From Gloeopeniophorella convolvens (taxonomy: Eukaryota > Basidiomycota > Agaricomycetes > Russulales): 22,869 bases of DNA. The notes beneath the pieces were generated by a model, which was not told the origin of the DNA, ran no database searches, and saw only the letters and a program-made list of their open reading frames with translations. Position 1 is the first letter of the stretch. Every line of letters begins with the position of its first letter. This document shows, one piece after another, positions 9,487-19,440 of the stretch. A program made the translations under genes and the position numbers. The stretch lies in assembly GCA_022496205.1 (NCBI GenBank), contig WTXD01000168.1, positions 1-22,869 on the forward strand, in the 5' to 3' direction.

Positions 9487-9977
9487 CAACGGATGCCGAC
9501 ATCATAGTGCTCTCCCCCGAAGATAAGGCATCAGTGCTGGTACGTACGAGTGCTGGGCATCTCACACCGTAGTGCATCCCCGACAGGCAGACGGCGCCCT
9601 GTCGCCGCCGCAGGCGATCGAGTTCCGGTTGGGTGCGCCGGTTCGGGGTCAACAAGAACAATCGGGGAGGATGGTCACGAAAGTGACTTCGCCGCTGTCC
9701 TACATTCCCTCAGTAAGAACGAGGAGCCTTCGGGTTCCTCGATCCCCAGCAAGTCATCCGCACGGTCCGTCCCATTCCCGCGTTTGCGCTTGGGCATACC
9801 CTGAAACGCCTCGAGGAGCCCTTTGTGCGCAGGCCCGAGGATGAAGGCCAGGACTGGGAAAGTTACAACTTGAACATGTACGTACCATGCAATGAGACGT
9901 GAATCACTATCTAATCGACGATACACAGATTCGTCAATCGAGACGCGATGATGTACCAGCGCGAAGGAGGACGCTAA
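9487..9977 (+). CDS. Unrecognised cargo gene X, right-arm copy (splice-consistent; 5' end not determined)
   Basis: Four exons join in a single frame. The first, ending 9539, contains DADIIVLSPEDKASVL. Intron 9540-9586 (47 bp) follows. Exon 9587-9712 carries ADGALSPPQAIEFRLGAPVR. Intron 9713-9749 (37 bp) follows. Exon 9750-9877 carries QVIRTVRPIPAFALGHTLKR and EEPFVRRPEDEGQDWESYNL. Intron 9878-9928 (51 bp) follows. The last exon ends FVNRDAMMYQREGGR at TAA 9975-9977. All introns are GT-AG and phases agree, so this copy could be functional. The frame stays open upstream to about 9297, but there it overlaps gene Y exon 1 antisense, and I cannot place the start. There are no membrane segments, and I recognise no domain. 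Confidence 0.6.
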
Positions 9978-9984
9978 GCCAAGA

Positions 9985-11165
9985 TTGTGTCTCGCGCATT
10001 CAACTTCTCGCGCAATTGTTGAAATTGTCGTGAATGAAGCGTGGGATGACCCCGTGCTTGTGAGATTATCTCAAGGGATGTCCTAGGACGGTGTGCTTGT
10101 AAAATCATCGGAAGGAATGTATCGGGATCATCGCGCCGGTGAGGTTATCTCGCGCAAATGCTCAGATCATCGCGAGCGACGCCTGGGATGATCCCATGCT
10201 TCTGAGATTATCGCAAAGGATGTCATAGGATAATCTAGTGCTTGCGAATCATCGCAAGGGATGTCTTGAGATCATCGCACTGCCGAGGATAACTTATCTC
10301 ACGCATTCAACCTGATATTTATCTCGCACAAATGCTTAGATCATCGCGAGTGACGCCTGGGATGACCCCACGCTTGTGAGATCATCTCAAAGGATGTTCT
10401 AGGATAATGTGCTTGTGAAATCATCGCAAGGGATGTCTTGGGATCATCACCCTTTACAACTAATGTCCATTGATGATAGAATCGAAGGGAAAGGCAGTAA
10501 CACATAGTGAACTGCCTATCTGCGAATGCATCTAGTCCTCTTTGAATATCGGCTCTAACAAAAGTACGCTCCTTTTTACGCTCCTGCCACTGCTGAGAGT
10601 AATGTAATAGGGACTGCGTCATGCAGCACATCCCTTCAACCCGTTTCCAAACCTTCCCTGCCCATCTGTATGCCGAGACGCACGTTAATGGACACGAAGA
10701 AAAAGGTCTTCGGATCATCGCGCCGGTGAGGCTATCTCGTGCAAATGCTCAGATCATCATAAGTGACGTGGGATGATCCCGTGCTTGTCAGATCATCGCA
10801 AGGGATGTCATAGGATAATCTAGTGCTTGCGAATCATCGCAAGGGATGTCTCGGGATCGTCGCACCGGCGAGGCTACCTCGCGCAAATGCTTAGATCATC
10901 GTGGGTGACACCTAAGACGACCCCATGCTTGTGAGATCATCTCAAGGGATGTTTCAGGATAATAGACTGGTGTGATCATCGCAAGGAATGTCTTGGGATC
11001 ATCGCGTCGGTGAGGTTACCTCGCGCAGATGCTTGGATCATCGCGAGCGACGCCTGAGACGACCCTACGCTTGTGAGATCATCGCAAAGGATACCCCAAG
11101 ATGATCCGGTGTCTGTGAGATCATTGTATAAAGGGATGTCCTGGGATGACCCGTGTAGTTTCCAA
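9985..11165. repeat. Subterminal tandem repeats with GATGATC/GATCATC motifs, right arm
   Basis: Inverted counterpart of 4700-5745 with extra units. The block near 10860-11040 has no full equivalent on the left. Each unit carries strings such as GATCATCGCAAGGGATGTC and GATCATCGCGAGCGACGCC. Unit number differs between arms, so unequal exchange or slippage has continued since the arms formed. Confidence 0.75.
10452..10700. mobile_element. MITE-like island nested in the right-arm repeats
   Basis: Inverted copy of the island at 5030-5278, apparently identical in sequence. See that entry for its end structure. Confidence 0.4.
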
Positions 11166-11422
11166 GGTCGACCGGTCATCTCGGATTCTCGACTTTGGGT
11201 TTATCCCACTCAACTGTGAGATCATAGATCATATCATGCATTGTAACTAGTAACTACTACTCGAGCTGCGGCCCGGGGCTAGACCACACCGGGTCACCGT
11301 CGCCTCTGCATGGCCTTCGGACCGTAGTGCGGCTTCCCACGACGTGCAGATCAACAATGTGTAGAGATCACGTGTAGATCAACAATGCATTTCTTATAAG
11401 AGCGCAGCGACATGTTCGCGTC

Positions 11423-11466
11423 TTCAAGCTTCAAGCTTCAAGCTTCAAGCCTCAAGCTCAAGCTTC
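11423..11466. repeat. Heptad tandem repeat (TTCAAGC)n
   Basis: TTCAAGC is repeated perfectly about four times and then imperfectly. The left arm holds fewer units at 4411-4440, so copy number has changed since the arms were duplicated. Confidence 0.8.
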
Positions 11467-12369
11467 GAAAGGCCTATAGCCTGTCCTTGCTACGTATCCT
11501 TGCTATATGACCCATGTTACAAGGGCCCACCTGCATGTGGACTCAGAGTGGAGATGCCAGAATTGAATGCACGTTGTATTCACGGTAAAGTCACTGCACA
11601 GCACATGCACACTTGCAATAAATGTCTTAATGGGTTCTGTGCATGCTTGGAAATTGTGTGTGACTTGTGTGCGACACTAACGAAGGTGGCGTATGTGAGG
11701 ATGGCTTAGGTGTGCGTGAAATCTGATTGTGACAGTCAGGTGGGGTGTGTTTAAGAATAGTGTGAGTGACACCAAGAGAGATAGCAAGTGCGGGAATGCA
11801 TCTGTGCTGCACGCGCGATCCGATCTCGGGGGTATAGCCAGCCGGACGTCCGGGCTTGAAAGGGAACGCAACAGCCGGGGCCGGGCCGAGGTTCCTACCC
11901 GTGAGATTATCTCAGGGGCTGCCGGGATCATTGGCGGAATGGTTTGGGAATGGTAGGTCATAATCTCGGGCCCCGCTCTGAAGATGTCTGAAGATGATCT
12001 CAGAATCGTGGGATCATATAGCCTATCCTGGAGATGATCCCATATGCCTGAGATGATCCCGTATACCTGCATAAGCAGTGTGATGATCTCAAGGAATTAA
12101 TGGTGCATCTTAGCATGGCGTAACTTATTTATAGCACAAGTATAGTCGTTGATGGAGTGGGATAATCTTTAGGGTGGGCTTAAGGCAATAGGATAATCTC
12201 AGATGTGCAGGGAATGATCCCACGGTGATTCTGCGATCATTTCTGCACATCAGGGCAGCTGTATTAAGCGGGATGATCCTAACCCGAGGCCTCTGAGGTG
12301 TCGTTCCCACACTGACAAGAATGGGCCTCGGAGGTGCTGACGTAAGGGATTGATGGGCTGCCTGAGGTG

Positions 12370-12378
12370 CGGGTGGAG
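12370..12378. repeat. Right target-site duplication of the element
   Basis: CGGGTGGAG directly follows the terminus CCTGAGGTG and matches 3628-3636 exactly. Confidence 0.85.
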
Positions 12379-12434
12379 CGCGTAAGTCAGTACAATCACG
12401 TGACCGCGACCCGATTGAAATCAGCGACGAGTCA

Positions 12435-13545
12435 CCCGGGAGTAAGTATTAACTGCGACCGTCCTGACGACACCTCCGACAGATCCAGAGATGAAATTAT
12501 TCAGAGGCTCTTTCTGTGTGTGGCATCTGGGGTGGGCTCAGCTCGCTGTGTCCGTGCGCGCGCGGAGCGCTACGACGGACCTTGGCCTTGGGAGCACGTG
12601 GCACTTGGCACGCACGGCAGCCTGCTTGACCTGGAAGATCGTGCCAAAGTAGCGCCGTTCCACCATAGGTGCCTACACGGTGCCGGGCGGCGTTAGCATG
12701 CGCCACATCGCGCCACAGTCCGTAGTGCCACGCACCGCCAGAACGTGGCCTCCATTCCGGAATACAGGCTTAAGACCCCATCCTTGCGCACGATCTGCCG
12801 CACGACGTCGAGCAGACCACCGCACGTCCCGCAGCCTGCCGGAAGAACCGGTTAGCGACTGGGGTGCGGGGAAGGGAACAAGAGTGGGCTTGCTTGATTT
12901 TGACGAGATCGAAGGGCACGACGACGAAGCTCTCCGTCGCGCCAGCGCTGCAGCCCGTCAGGATGGAGCTTCTACGTCATCTCCGCCTCGCCGAAGAGCG
13001 TCTTGAATGTCTTGCCCCAGAAGTCGTTCGTACTGGCACCGGGTGGGGCAACAATAAGCATCATGCATTCTGTGGCACGCTTCGGTGCCTCGAGGAGCAG
13101 AGGGGCACCAGGCCTGTGCGCGACGGGTGCGTCAGCTACGCTCGGCGCGGCCAGGGAGCTCGCTACCCACCGCGATACAGTCGCCCAAAGCTGCAGTAGG
13201 AACATGACGCGGCAGGATCGCCACGTGACACCCTCCCTCGCGGACGATAGAGCGGAACGAGCCAAGGAGGCCGACGGACGACTTCCCGCGTTCGAGCTGC
13301 ATGCGGGTTTTGACCTGCAGAAGGAAGAGAGTGTGCACCACGGCGTCTGAGCGCGCTGACGTAGCGCCAAGATCGGCACCAAGGAAAGGTATTGACAACA
13401 TCTGCAGCGCGCACACGACCACGTGTCGGTGAGCAGCACAGCGGCAATCAGGAAGGCACTGGATACCAAGAGAATAGAATGTGAGGATCTCGGAGACCCG
13501 GCGATAGCGCACGGGCGCGCACACCCTATGGCATGCCGCATGACC
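12435..13545 (-). pseudogene. 5' part of the unit A mitochondrial oxodicarboxylate carrier
   Basis: Minus-strand exons in order: a fragment SEILTFYSLG ending at 13467; an intron (13315-13466); VKTRMQLERGKSSVGLLGSF with RSIVRE (13232-13314); APLLLEAPKRATE and NDFWGKTFKTLFGEAEMT; LTGCSAGATESFVVV, PFDLVKI; a segment with LYSGMEATFW; and ISGSVGG-like coding just before the interrupted intron that starts near 12435. The PFDLVKI mitochondrial carrier signature is intact. The first signature has serine for proline (FYSLG). The first exon and start codon present in unit B are absent because about 450 bp is deleted here. Frameshifts occur around AIAG/SEIL and after GEAEMT. With the insertion, this gene is dead. 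Confidence 0.8.
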
Positions 13546-14790
13546 CGCCACAGGCCAGTGGCTGCGACACGGTCCGACGTGCACGTGGCGGTGCGCGGTG
13601 CATCCCGTAAGACAGCAGCCACTCACCCCGTGATATGCGGTCGACGGCCCCAAGACGCGACAGCGACATGATAAGGCCACCAACGGCGTCTCGTGGGGCG
13701 CGCGGCCGTCAGTGCTGCGTTACAGGACACGCGGTTGCCGTCCTGCAGGGCGTGCAGCGCGCAGCCCCCGGCGGTGCAATCTGCGGCACGTCGTATGGCG
13801 CGCGGCGGCGACACGGTCCCTTCGACGTGCACGCAATGGTGACCCACCGTGCACCCTGCAGGACGTCGCCGGCGTGCGCCGCAACGCAGTGTTGCACGCG
13901 GGGTGCCGGCGAGGTCCTGCAGGTCGCAGAGCCCGCAGACGGCGACTTACAACATGCTCCGCAACCCGCTGCCGCCAACAGCGTGCCCTGCGAGGTGCCA
14001 CTGATGAAGGTACTCCGTAGCAAGAAAAGGCGCTGGAGGTGCGCACGCATGGGTATACATGCGTTCGTATGCACGCAGGGCACCGCCGCACGCGTGCCGT
14101 ACTGGAGAACATCGACCTCGCCGGGCGGGCGGCGTAGGGCCAGGGGGTGTGCGGCCTGCTACAGATGCGAGCACAACTCAAGCACGGGAACCCAGCCCAC
14201 AACCGCGTATCACGGGCATGCTGCTCACCAGGGTGTTAATGGCACATTGCTCGCTATGCATGCTTACTGCCCATGTTCCCTTATTATCACAGAGAGGACT
14301 CGGGCATGCTGCAGTAAGCCACGACACCCACAGTAGCCACAGGTGGTACACTACTGGCAGTGTGCCAGCAGGTGTTGCACCTGTGCCTTCTGCAGGGACC
14401 GCAGAGCCACAGGGTAGGGGCCACGGGGGTACCGTCGTCACGGGCAAGTCGTACGGCCGTGCGGACGCACAGCCGAGTGTAGGCGCGGGTGGGAAGCGCG
14501 TACGCCAGTCGCGGGGCAGGTGCGCGGTCGCGGGCACGGTCGCGGTTGCAGCGCCACGTGGCCGTGTGCTACCCGTCTCACACAGCGGGCGGTAGGAGGC
14601 GCGGTGGATCGTGGCGTGGCGTGGCGGCGTGGCGGCGCAGTAGTGAGGTAAGGCTGGTGCTGGAGGGCGCATGCAGGGCCATGGGGAAAAAAATGTCAAA
14701 GCCCCACTCCTGCAGCGGAAGCAGCGGGTGGTGGGAGACGAGTGCGGACTCCCCGGAGTGGGGAGGAACGAAAGAGTGAGCAGCTACTAA
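13546..14790. repeat. GC-rich spacer between units A and B
   Basis: The start matches about 19480-19660 (GGCATGCCGCATGACCCGCC). The end matches about 19680-20310 and window positions 1-500. A segment of about 400 bp at 13690-14090 has no counterpart in the B-C spacer. Large open frames on both strands reflect GC bias: they overlap each other and are not conserved with the homologous spacers. No gene is recognised. Confidence 0.6.
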
Positions 14791-14929
14791 GTTAGAATGG
14801 GTCGGGTTGCAGTCACGGACTGTCGGGGACTGGCGGAGTTCGACGGGCCGCTGTTGTGGCGGTATGCTGGGACCCAGCAGCGAAAAATATTCTGCGATAA
14901 CTTGAAACTGCCTCACCTCTTTCTGCTCG

Positions 14930-15230
14930 ATCGGTCGAGTCAGGATAAACGCAGAAATTCTTGCCAGTTATGGCAGTTTTCAGCATACTTGGGCCAAATA
15001 TAACAACCGTACACACCATTGCATGTAATCTCTAGCCTTTGTCTAGCCTCTCCTTACACTCTGTCACGATACCGGCTCCAGGACAGACTCTGTTGGAAAC
15101 CCTGATGAGGCATCTCGAACTTTTAGATCAGATGCAGCAACCGAAAGACCTTGACATAACACTTGGCAAACAGGTGCGACAGCTGTCCAGCACATGCATG
15201 CACACCTCACCGCGAGCGTGTTCATCCTAG
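14930..15230 (+). pseudogene. Relic of a DUF6534 C-terminus (unit B)
   Basis: Homologue of 640-928. An exon-like stretch around 14960-15020 corresponds to the FSIFAINLG membrane segment. The later exon, from 15087, reads TLLETLMRHLELLDQMQQP, KDLDITLGKQ, then continues into about 45 bp absent from unit A. The donor position is GC rather than GT (GCATGT). There is no start or upstream domain. Confidence 0.5.
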
Positions 15231-15352
15231 ATCAAGTTAGAGCGCCATCAGCTTGCATTTCATTTATGGAGTAAGACAGGCCGCTGCCGTGGAGTCTCCT
15301 GACTTACCCCATAGATTACAGGACCAGCGTGGTAAGTAGTGGCGGATAGTCC

Positions 15353-15562
15353 TCAGCGGAGGTCGGAGCCTGAGTCCGACCGCATGCTGAATGAGTCTTG
15401 TAGCAACACCGGCAGAGCCATGTGCTGTGCACAACGTTCCACGACACTCAGGTTACCGAAAGACTGCCGAAGCAGCTTGTACCCCGGACGACTGGCAACA
15501 TGTAATGTGAGTCTCGAGAAGGGCTGATCTAGATCCCAGAGCTTGATTACTGTAAAGGACAC
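15353..15562 (-). other. Conserved short minus-strand reading frame, unit B copy
   Basis: The frame begins MSFTVIKLWDLDQP and continues RPGYKLLRQSFGNLSVVERC, AQHMALP. It aligns in phase with 20849-21097 and partly with 1050-1280. The string KLWDLD resembles a WD40 strand but occurs once only, so I do not call a WD protein. Function unknown. Confidence 0.3.
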
Positions 15563-15797
15563 GCCCCATTAATATTCGTCACATCCAATCTATGACCCTC
15601 ACCAGGCAGAGTTTATCTTGGAAATATAACCCTCTCTGGAATACAGGCCGCTGGGGACGTATGATGTGCAAACCGTTGCACTTGGGATGATATGCGCCGG
15701 TGCGCCGTTTTACATTTAAAATGCCAACTTGGTGAGGACTGGCCTCCCCAGCCTCCACTGTTTCCCTGTTGTCTCGCTTTTGCGTGAACTGCGCTCC

Positions 15798-17342
15798 ATG
15801 TCAACCTCCGACTCCGACTCACTGCAGAATGATGTCCCGGTGAAGCTCGGTATGGCTTCGTTGGCTGATTCCCTCTGTCCAATCTTACAATTACCCCGCT
15901 GTACAGGAGCGCTGCTGATCGCTGTCATCTGTGAGTTCCAACATCTAGCGTTCACGCATTGGTGAGGCTGAAGAGCCATCATTTCGTCACCTCGCGCAGT
16001 GAACTTCGCCCTCTACGGATATGTTCTGCACCAGTTCCTCAGCTATCTCGAGTATCGTGCGTCCATAAAGCCCACACTATCCGACACTTAGTTCTGACGC
16101 TCATTTAAACAGGATACAAGGATTCGTCTAGACTGAGGTGCCGCTCTAACCACTGGTCCCCCGCCGCCTGGCATCCCGCTGATACATTCCCCAGAGCTCT
16201 CTTAACGGCTCTCTTCCTCCTTCACACGTATCATTTATCGACGTTTGTCGCCGATTTCAATTCACATATAACTTCAAGGAGTTGAATCTACCTGTTTTCT
16301 AGGCTCTTCTATCTTGTGTGGAAATATTGGTGAGCACGCAGCATGGTCGGCCGCCGTACTCTGTTTCACGGATAAGTCGGCAGCATTATCCAATTTTCGA
16401 CGTTCAAGATGCCAAGGAGTGAGCAAGGCCTTCTTCTCCCTGTTTCCGCACTCAACAGTCCTTTGCATTCAAGTATTCCTGTGGCCATTCTCGTCCTCGC
16501 CAGTCGTGACAGCTGTGATCACATCTCTCACGAACATCTACATGATAAACCGGTGAGCGGGGATGCGACTCACTGTGCTCGACACACCATCCTGCAGCAG
16601 GCTGACTCCGCCTCCGGAAGTCTGTACCGTCTGACAGGAAGCAAGGCCCAGATGATCTGCACAGCCATCCCAGCAGTCATCTCGCCGGTGACCGGAATCG
16701 TCGTTTGCATCCTGAACTGGACAACAACGGTGTATGCACCCATGTTGTTTGGCATTTGATGACGGGTTCTCACTGACGCCGTTCGACCCCACCAGGCACC
16801 CTTGGGACAGCATGGGATGAAAACAATGAGTGTCCTGGTCGCAGTCTGGTACATCTCACAAGTGGGGGCGCCGTCCTCATCAATGGTAGGTACAACGTTT
16901 TGGTAGCCAGCTGCCAACCGCATTTATTGAACGGGCTGCTCCGCCCGCTGGACAGGCCTCCTGATGCGCGCGCTCCACAACACGCGCAGCGGGTTCCTGA
17001 GGTCGGACACCGTCATCAGCTATCTCATCCGCCAGGCGATACAGACCGGGCTCTTCGCGTCCATCTTCAGCATCGCGTACCTCGTGACCTGGCAGTGGTT
17101 CCGGGCCACGGACATCTTCAGCATATTCGCGATAAACCTCGGCCTGCTGGACACCATGGTAGGCGCTATCCATTGCAATCGATCGTCGGTGCAGCGCTCA
17201 CGGCGGCTAGGCCATCATGGAGTCCTTGCTCAGCAGAGAGATGCTCCGCGAGAGGATTGAGAATCCGAATGACATTGATGTGACGCTTGCCAAGCAGGTG
17301 CAACCGGACATCGTCGACAGACCATCAATGGGACCACACTGA
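15798..17342 (+). pseudogene. DUF6534-domain membrane protein gene, unit B copy (damaged)
   Basis: Start MSTSDSDSLQNDVPVKLG. Intron 15850-15906, exon 15907-15930 (GALLIAVI), intron 15931-15999, exon 16000-16056 (NFALYGYVLHQFLSYLEY) and intron 16057-16112 follow. Then comes an exon that, unlike in A and C, runs in one frame from YKDSSRLR to LLTALFLLHTYHLSTFVADF. Later exons carry FLWPFSSSPIVTAVITSLTN, SLYRLTGSKAQMICTAIP, and KSRSGFLRSDTVISYLIRQA with membrane spans on both sides. The last intron leads to MESLLSREMLRERIENPND and a stop at 17340-17342. Lesions: the donor after FNSH reads AT instead of GT, and one base is lost around CAAGTGGGGGCG (about 16865), which shifts the frame of one membrane segment. 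It converges on the carrier gene about 160 bp downstream. Confidence 0.75.
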
Positions 17343-17499
17343 TACGAAACATTCATGAGCTATGATCAACCAGCGGCGAGGGCGGCCGCCTGGGGGTCGG
17401 ATGTCACAGCGTGTAGGCCGTCAAGTGAATCCGAGTTGTGCATGGCGTGTATCAATGGACAGGAAGGAGGTGGAGAGGGGAGCGATATATTACCTTGTC

Positions 17500-19039
17500 T
17501 CGGGTGTACGGCGGGCCGATTGCTGCAGCGCAGCGTTGTTATTGACAGTGGGGCTCCGAGGCACCGCGAAATACCCTTCCTGAACACCGCCCGGGGGGAA
17601 CCCGACCACGACAACAGTACACCGGCCGCCAGGCGCGAGCTGGAGCACCTTCGGCATGAAGCCTCGTACAATGCCGCTGGGCCTTCTTCGCGGAGAGGTG
17701 ACGGTGCTGGCGCGCGCTGGGTGTGAGCGCTCAGAGGGACCGGCGCGGCACCGAGAAGAACGCACCCGGGATAGGTCCAGTTGTACTTTGGCACGGTGTC
17801 CGGGACCTTCTCCACGCCCTGAATACGAGACCTTACGGTCTGCACACGATACGTATGAGCGTCAGGGACTTGCGCGTCGCAATCAGCAAGCGGCTTACAA
17901 CCGAATCTGGGTAAATCAGCATAATTACGTGACCTGGACCGGGCCGAAATCGGCAACTCACGGAGTACTTACGACCGTTCCGGCGAAGCCTTCGACAGAT
18001 CCAGAGATGAAGTTGATCAGCTGCTCTTTCTGAGACGTCTTGGGGTGGGCTCAGCTCGCTGTTCCAGGGCGCACTGGGGAAAAATGATGCGACGGACCTC
18101 GGCCTTTGGGAGCATGGCCTTGACCCGGAAGATCGTGTCAAAGTAGCACTGTTCCACCATAGATGCCTGCGCGGTGCCGGGCGGCATTACATGGCATGCG
18201 CCGCGCCGCAGCGCCATACATCACCGGAACGTGGCTTTCGTCCCGGAGTACAGGCCCGGGGGGGAGGGGGGCGCCCTTGCGCACGATCTCCCGCTCGACA
18301 TCGAGTGGAACGCCATACGTACTCAACCTGTCCTGCAGCCTGTCAGGAGAGCGGATTAGCGACTGGGGCGCTGGGCAGGAAACAGGAGCAGGCTTGCTTG
18401 ATTTGACGAGATCGAAGAGCACGACGACGAAGCTCTCCGTCGCGCCGGCGCTGCAGCCCGTGAGGATGGGGAGCGTCTTGAACGTTTTGCCCCAGAAGTT
18501 GTTCGCGGCGCTGGATGGGGCGGCGATGAGCACCGGGCATTCCGTGGCACACTTCGGTGCCTCGAGGAGTAGAGGGGCACCAGGCCTGTGGGCGGCGGGT
18601 GTGTCAACTGCGCATCGTGCGACCAGGGAGCCCGCTACGCACCGCGGTGACTCATACAGCCGCCCAAAGCTGCAGCAGGAACATTCAGCGTCAACCGAGA
18701 CGCGGCAGAATCCAAGCTACGCACCCTTCCGAGCGAATGATAGAGCGGAACGAGTCAAGGAGGCCGACGGACGACTTCCAGCGCTCGACCTGCATGCGGA
18801 TTGTGACCTACATACATAAAGAAGAGGGTATTCGCCACGGCATCTGGATCGCGCCGATGTCTCGCCAAGATCCGCACCAAGGAAACGTACTGACAACATC
18901 TGCAGCGCGCGCACGACCACGTGTCGGTGAGCAACGCAGCGGCGAACAGGGGGTGCTGCGCGCCAAGAGAGTAGAATGCGCTCGAAGACCCGGCGATGGC
19001 GCGCGCCGTGAGTGTCACATAGAATGGCATGGCCGTCAT
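17500..19039 (-). pseudogene. Mitochondrial 2-oxodicarboxylate carrier-like gene, unit B copy (damaged, uninterrupted)
   Basis: The best start is ATG at 19039 (MTAMPFYVTLTARAIAG), matching the first membrane segment of Odc-type carriers. Later exons give VTIRMQVERWKSSVGLLDSF, APLLLEAPKCATECPVL, NNFWGKTFKTLPILTGCSAG, ATESFVVVLFDLVK, VRSRIQGVEKVPDTVPKYNW, EEGPAALYE, MPKVLQLAPGG and GPPY. The intron 17840-17961 is the site where the unit A copy holds the transposon. Lesions: the first signature is YSLGVTIR (no proline, K to I), the second has L for P, one G is lost before GGCTTCATG, the ACCGTCACC segment is frameshifted, and the terminal I-stop is replaced by TR. It is convergent with the DUF6534 gene. 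The family call is firm; activity is very unlikely. Confidence 0.8.
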
Positions 19040-19440
19040 GGCCGTAGACGAGCTGCGAACATCAGCACACAAATGACAGTCACCATGCACGCAGCATACG
19101 CTTCCTAGCAGTCGGTGCAGACATGATGGAGTCTGGTGCACCTTGAGGAGGTATTGTCTACAAAATGCAGAAAGAAAGAGGTGCAAGGAGGAAGGAGAGG
19201 GATGTCGTGGGTCGGTCACGAGCTTGAGGCCGGGACTGCGCTCAAGCTCGGAGTAGGCGAGCCGAACCTTTACATATCAGAGCCGGGATTCGGACGGCTG
19301 AACCGGGCTCTCCCGGGGCTCGAATGCAGCCGCCGTCATGGGGAGCCGGGTATAATGGAGAAAACCCCCGTGTTATTCAGTAATATAAACACAAAGAGAG
19401 GTGTTCTGGACATGACGAAAACATAAGTCACTATTGAGTG
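19040..19440. other. Region upstream of the unit B carrier gene, absent from unit A
   Basis: Presumed promoter side of the carrier gene, followed by about 250 bp ending in an AT-rich tract (19360-19435) with no counterpart in unit A. In A the carrier sequence joins the spacer directly at a shared GGCGCGC string. No gene, tRNA or terminal-repeat structure is recognised here. Confidence 0.4.

Larger units (their letters stand above)
3637..12369. mobile_element. 8.7-kb Mutator-like (MULE-class) non-autonomous transposon with giant inverted repeats and gene cargo
   Basis: Both ends carry the same terminus in inverted orientation (CACCTCAGGCAGCCCATCAA). I find about two differences over the first 215 or so bases when the ends are compared. 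The flanks are a perfect 9-bp duplication, CGGGTGGAG. The element sits in an intron of a carrier gene, and the paralogous carrier in unit B lacks it (site near 17907). Mutator superfamily elements typically make 9-11 bp duplications, have long terminal inverted repeats and can capture host genes (Pack-MULEs). I see no MULE transposase, DDE motif region or SWIM finger, so the element is presumably mobilised in trans. Inside are repeat-rich arms, divergent genes X and Y in each arm, and a Myb gene in the centre. The superfamily call rests on duplication length and terminal structure only; hAT-like or Merlin-like origins (8-9 bp duplications) are less likely but possible. Confidence 0.8.
8289..12369. 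repeat. Right arm of the giant inverted repeat
   Basis: Inverted counterpart of 3637-7382. It is about 276 bp longer than the left arm in its outer part. The surplus comes from extra GATGATC-type units near 10860-11040, a longer heptad array, and about 160 bp near 11510-11670 with no counterpart on the left. Confidence 0.9.

Noticed and set aside
11165..11173. AGGTCGACC, resembling the mammalian TTF-I Sal-box core
   Set aside because: A single occurrence, only in the right arm. The left-arm counterpart lacks GGTCGACC. It is too short to support a terminator call despite the nearby REB1-like gene.
3637..12369. Element as Helitron, Starship or LTR retrotransposon
   Set aside because: It has inverted termini and a 9-bp duplication, and lacks a Rep/helicase, a DUF3435 captain, gag-pol, and direct long terminal repeats.
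13635..14699. Long GC-rich frames (233, 178 and 173 codons) on both strands
   Set aside because: They overlap each other, are not conserved in phase with the homologous spacers at 1-500 and 19441-20320, and have biased low-complexity composition.
15353..15562. WD40 repeat from the string VIKLWDLD
   Set aside because: Only one strand-like motif, no repeated blades, and unit C has KLYNLD instead.
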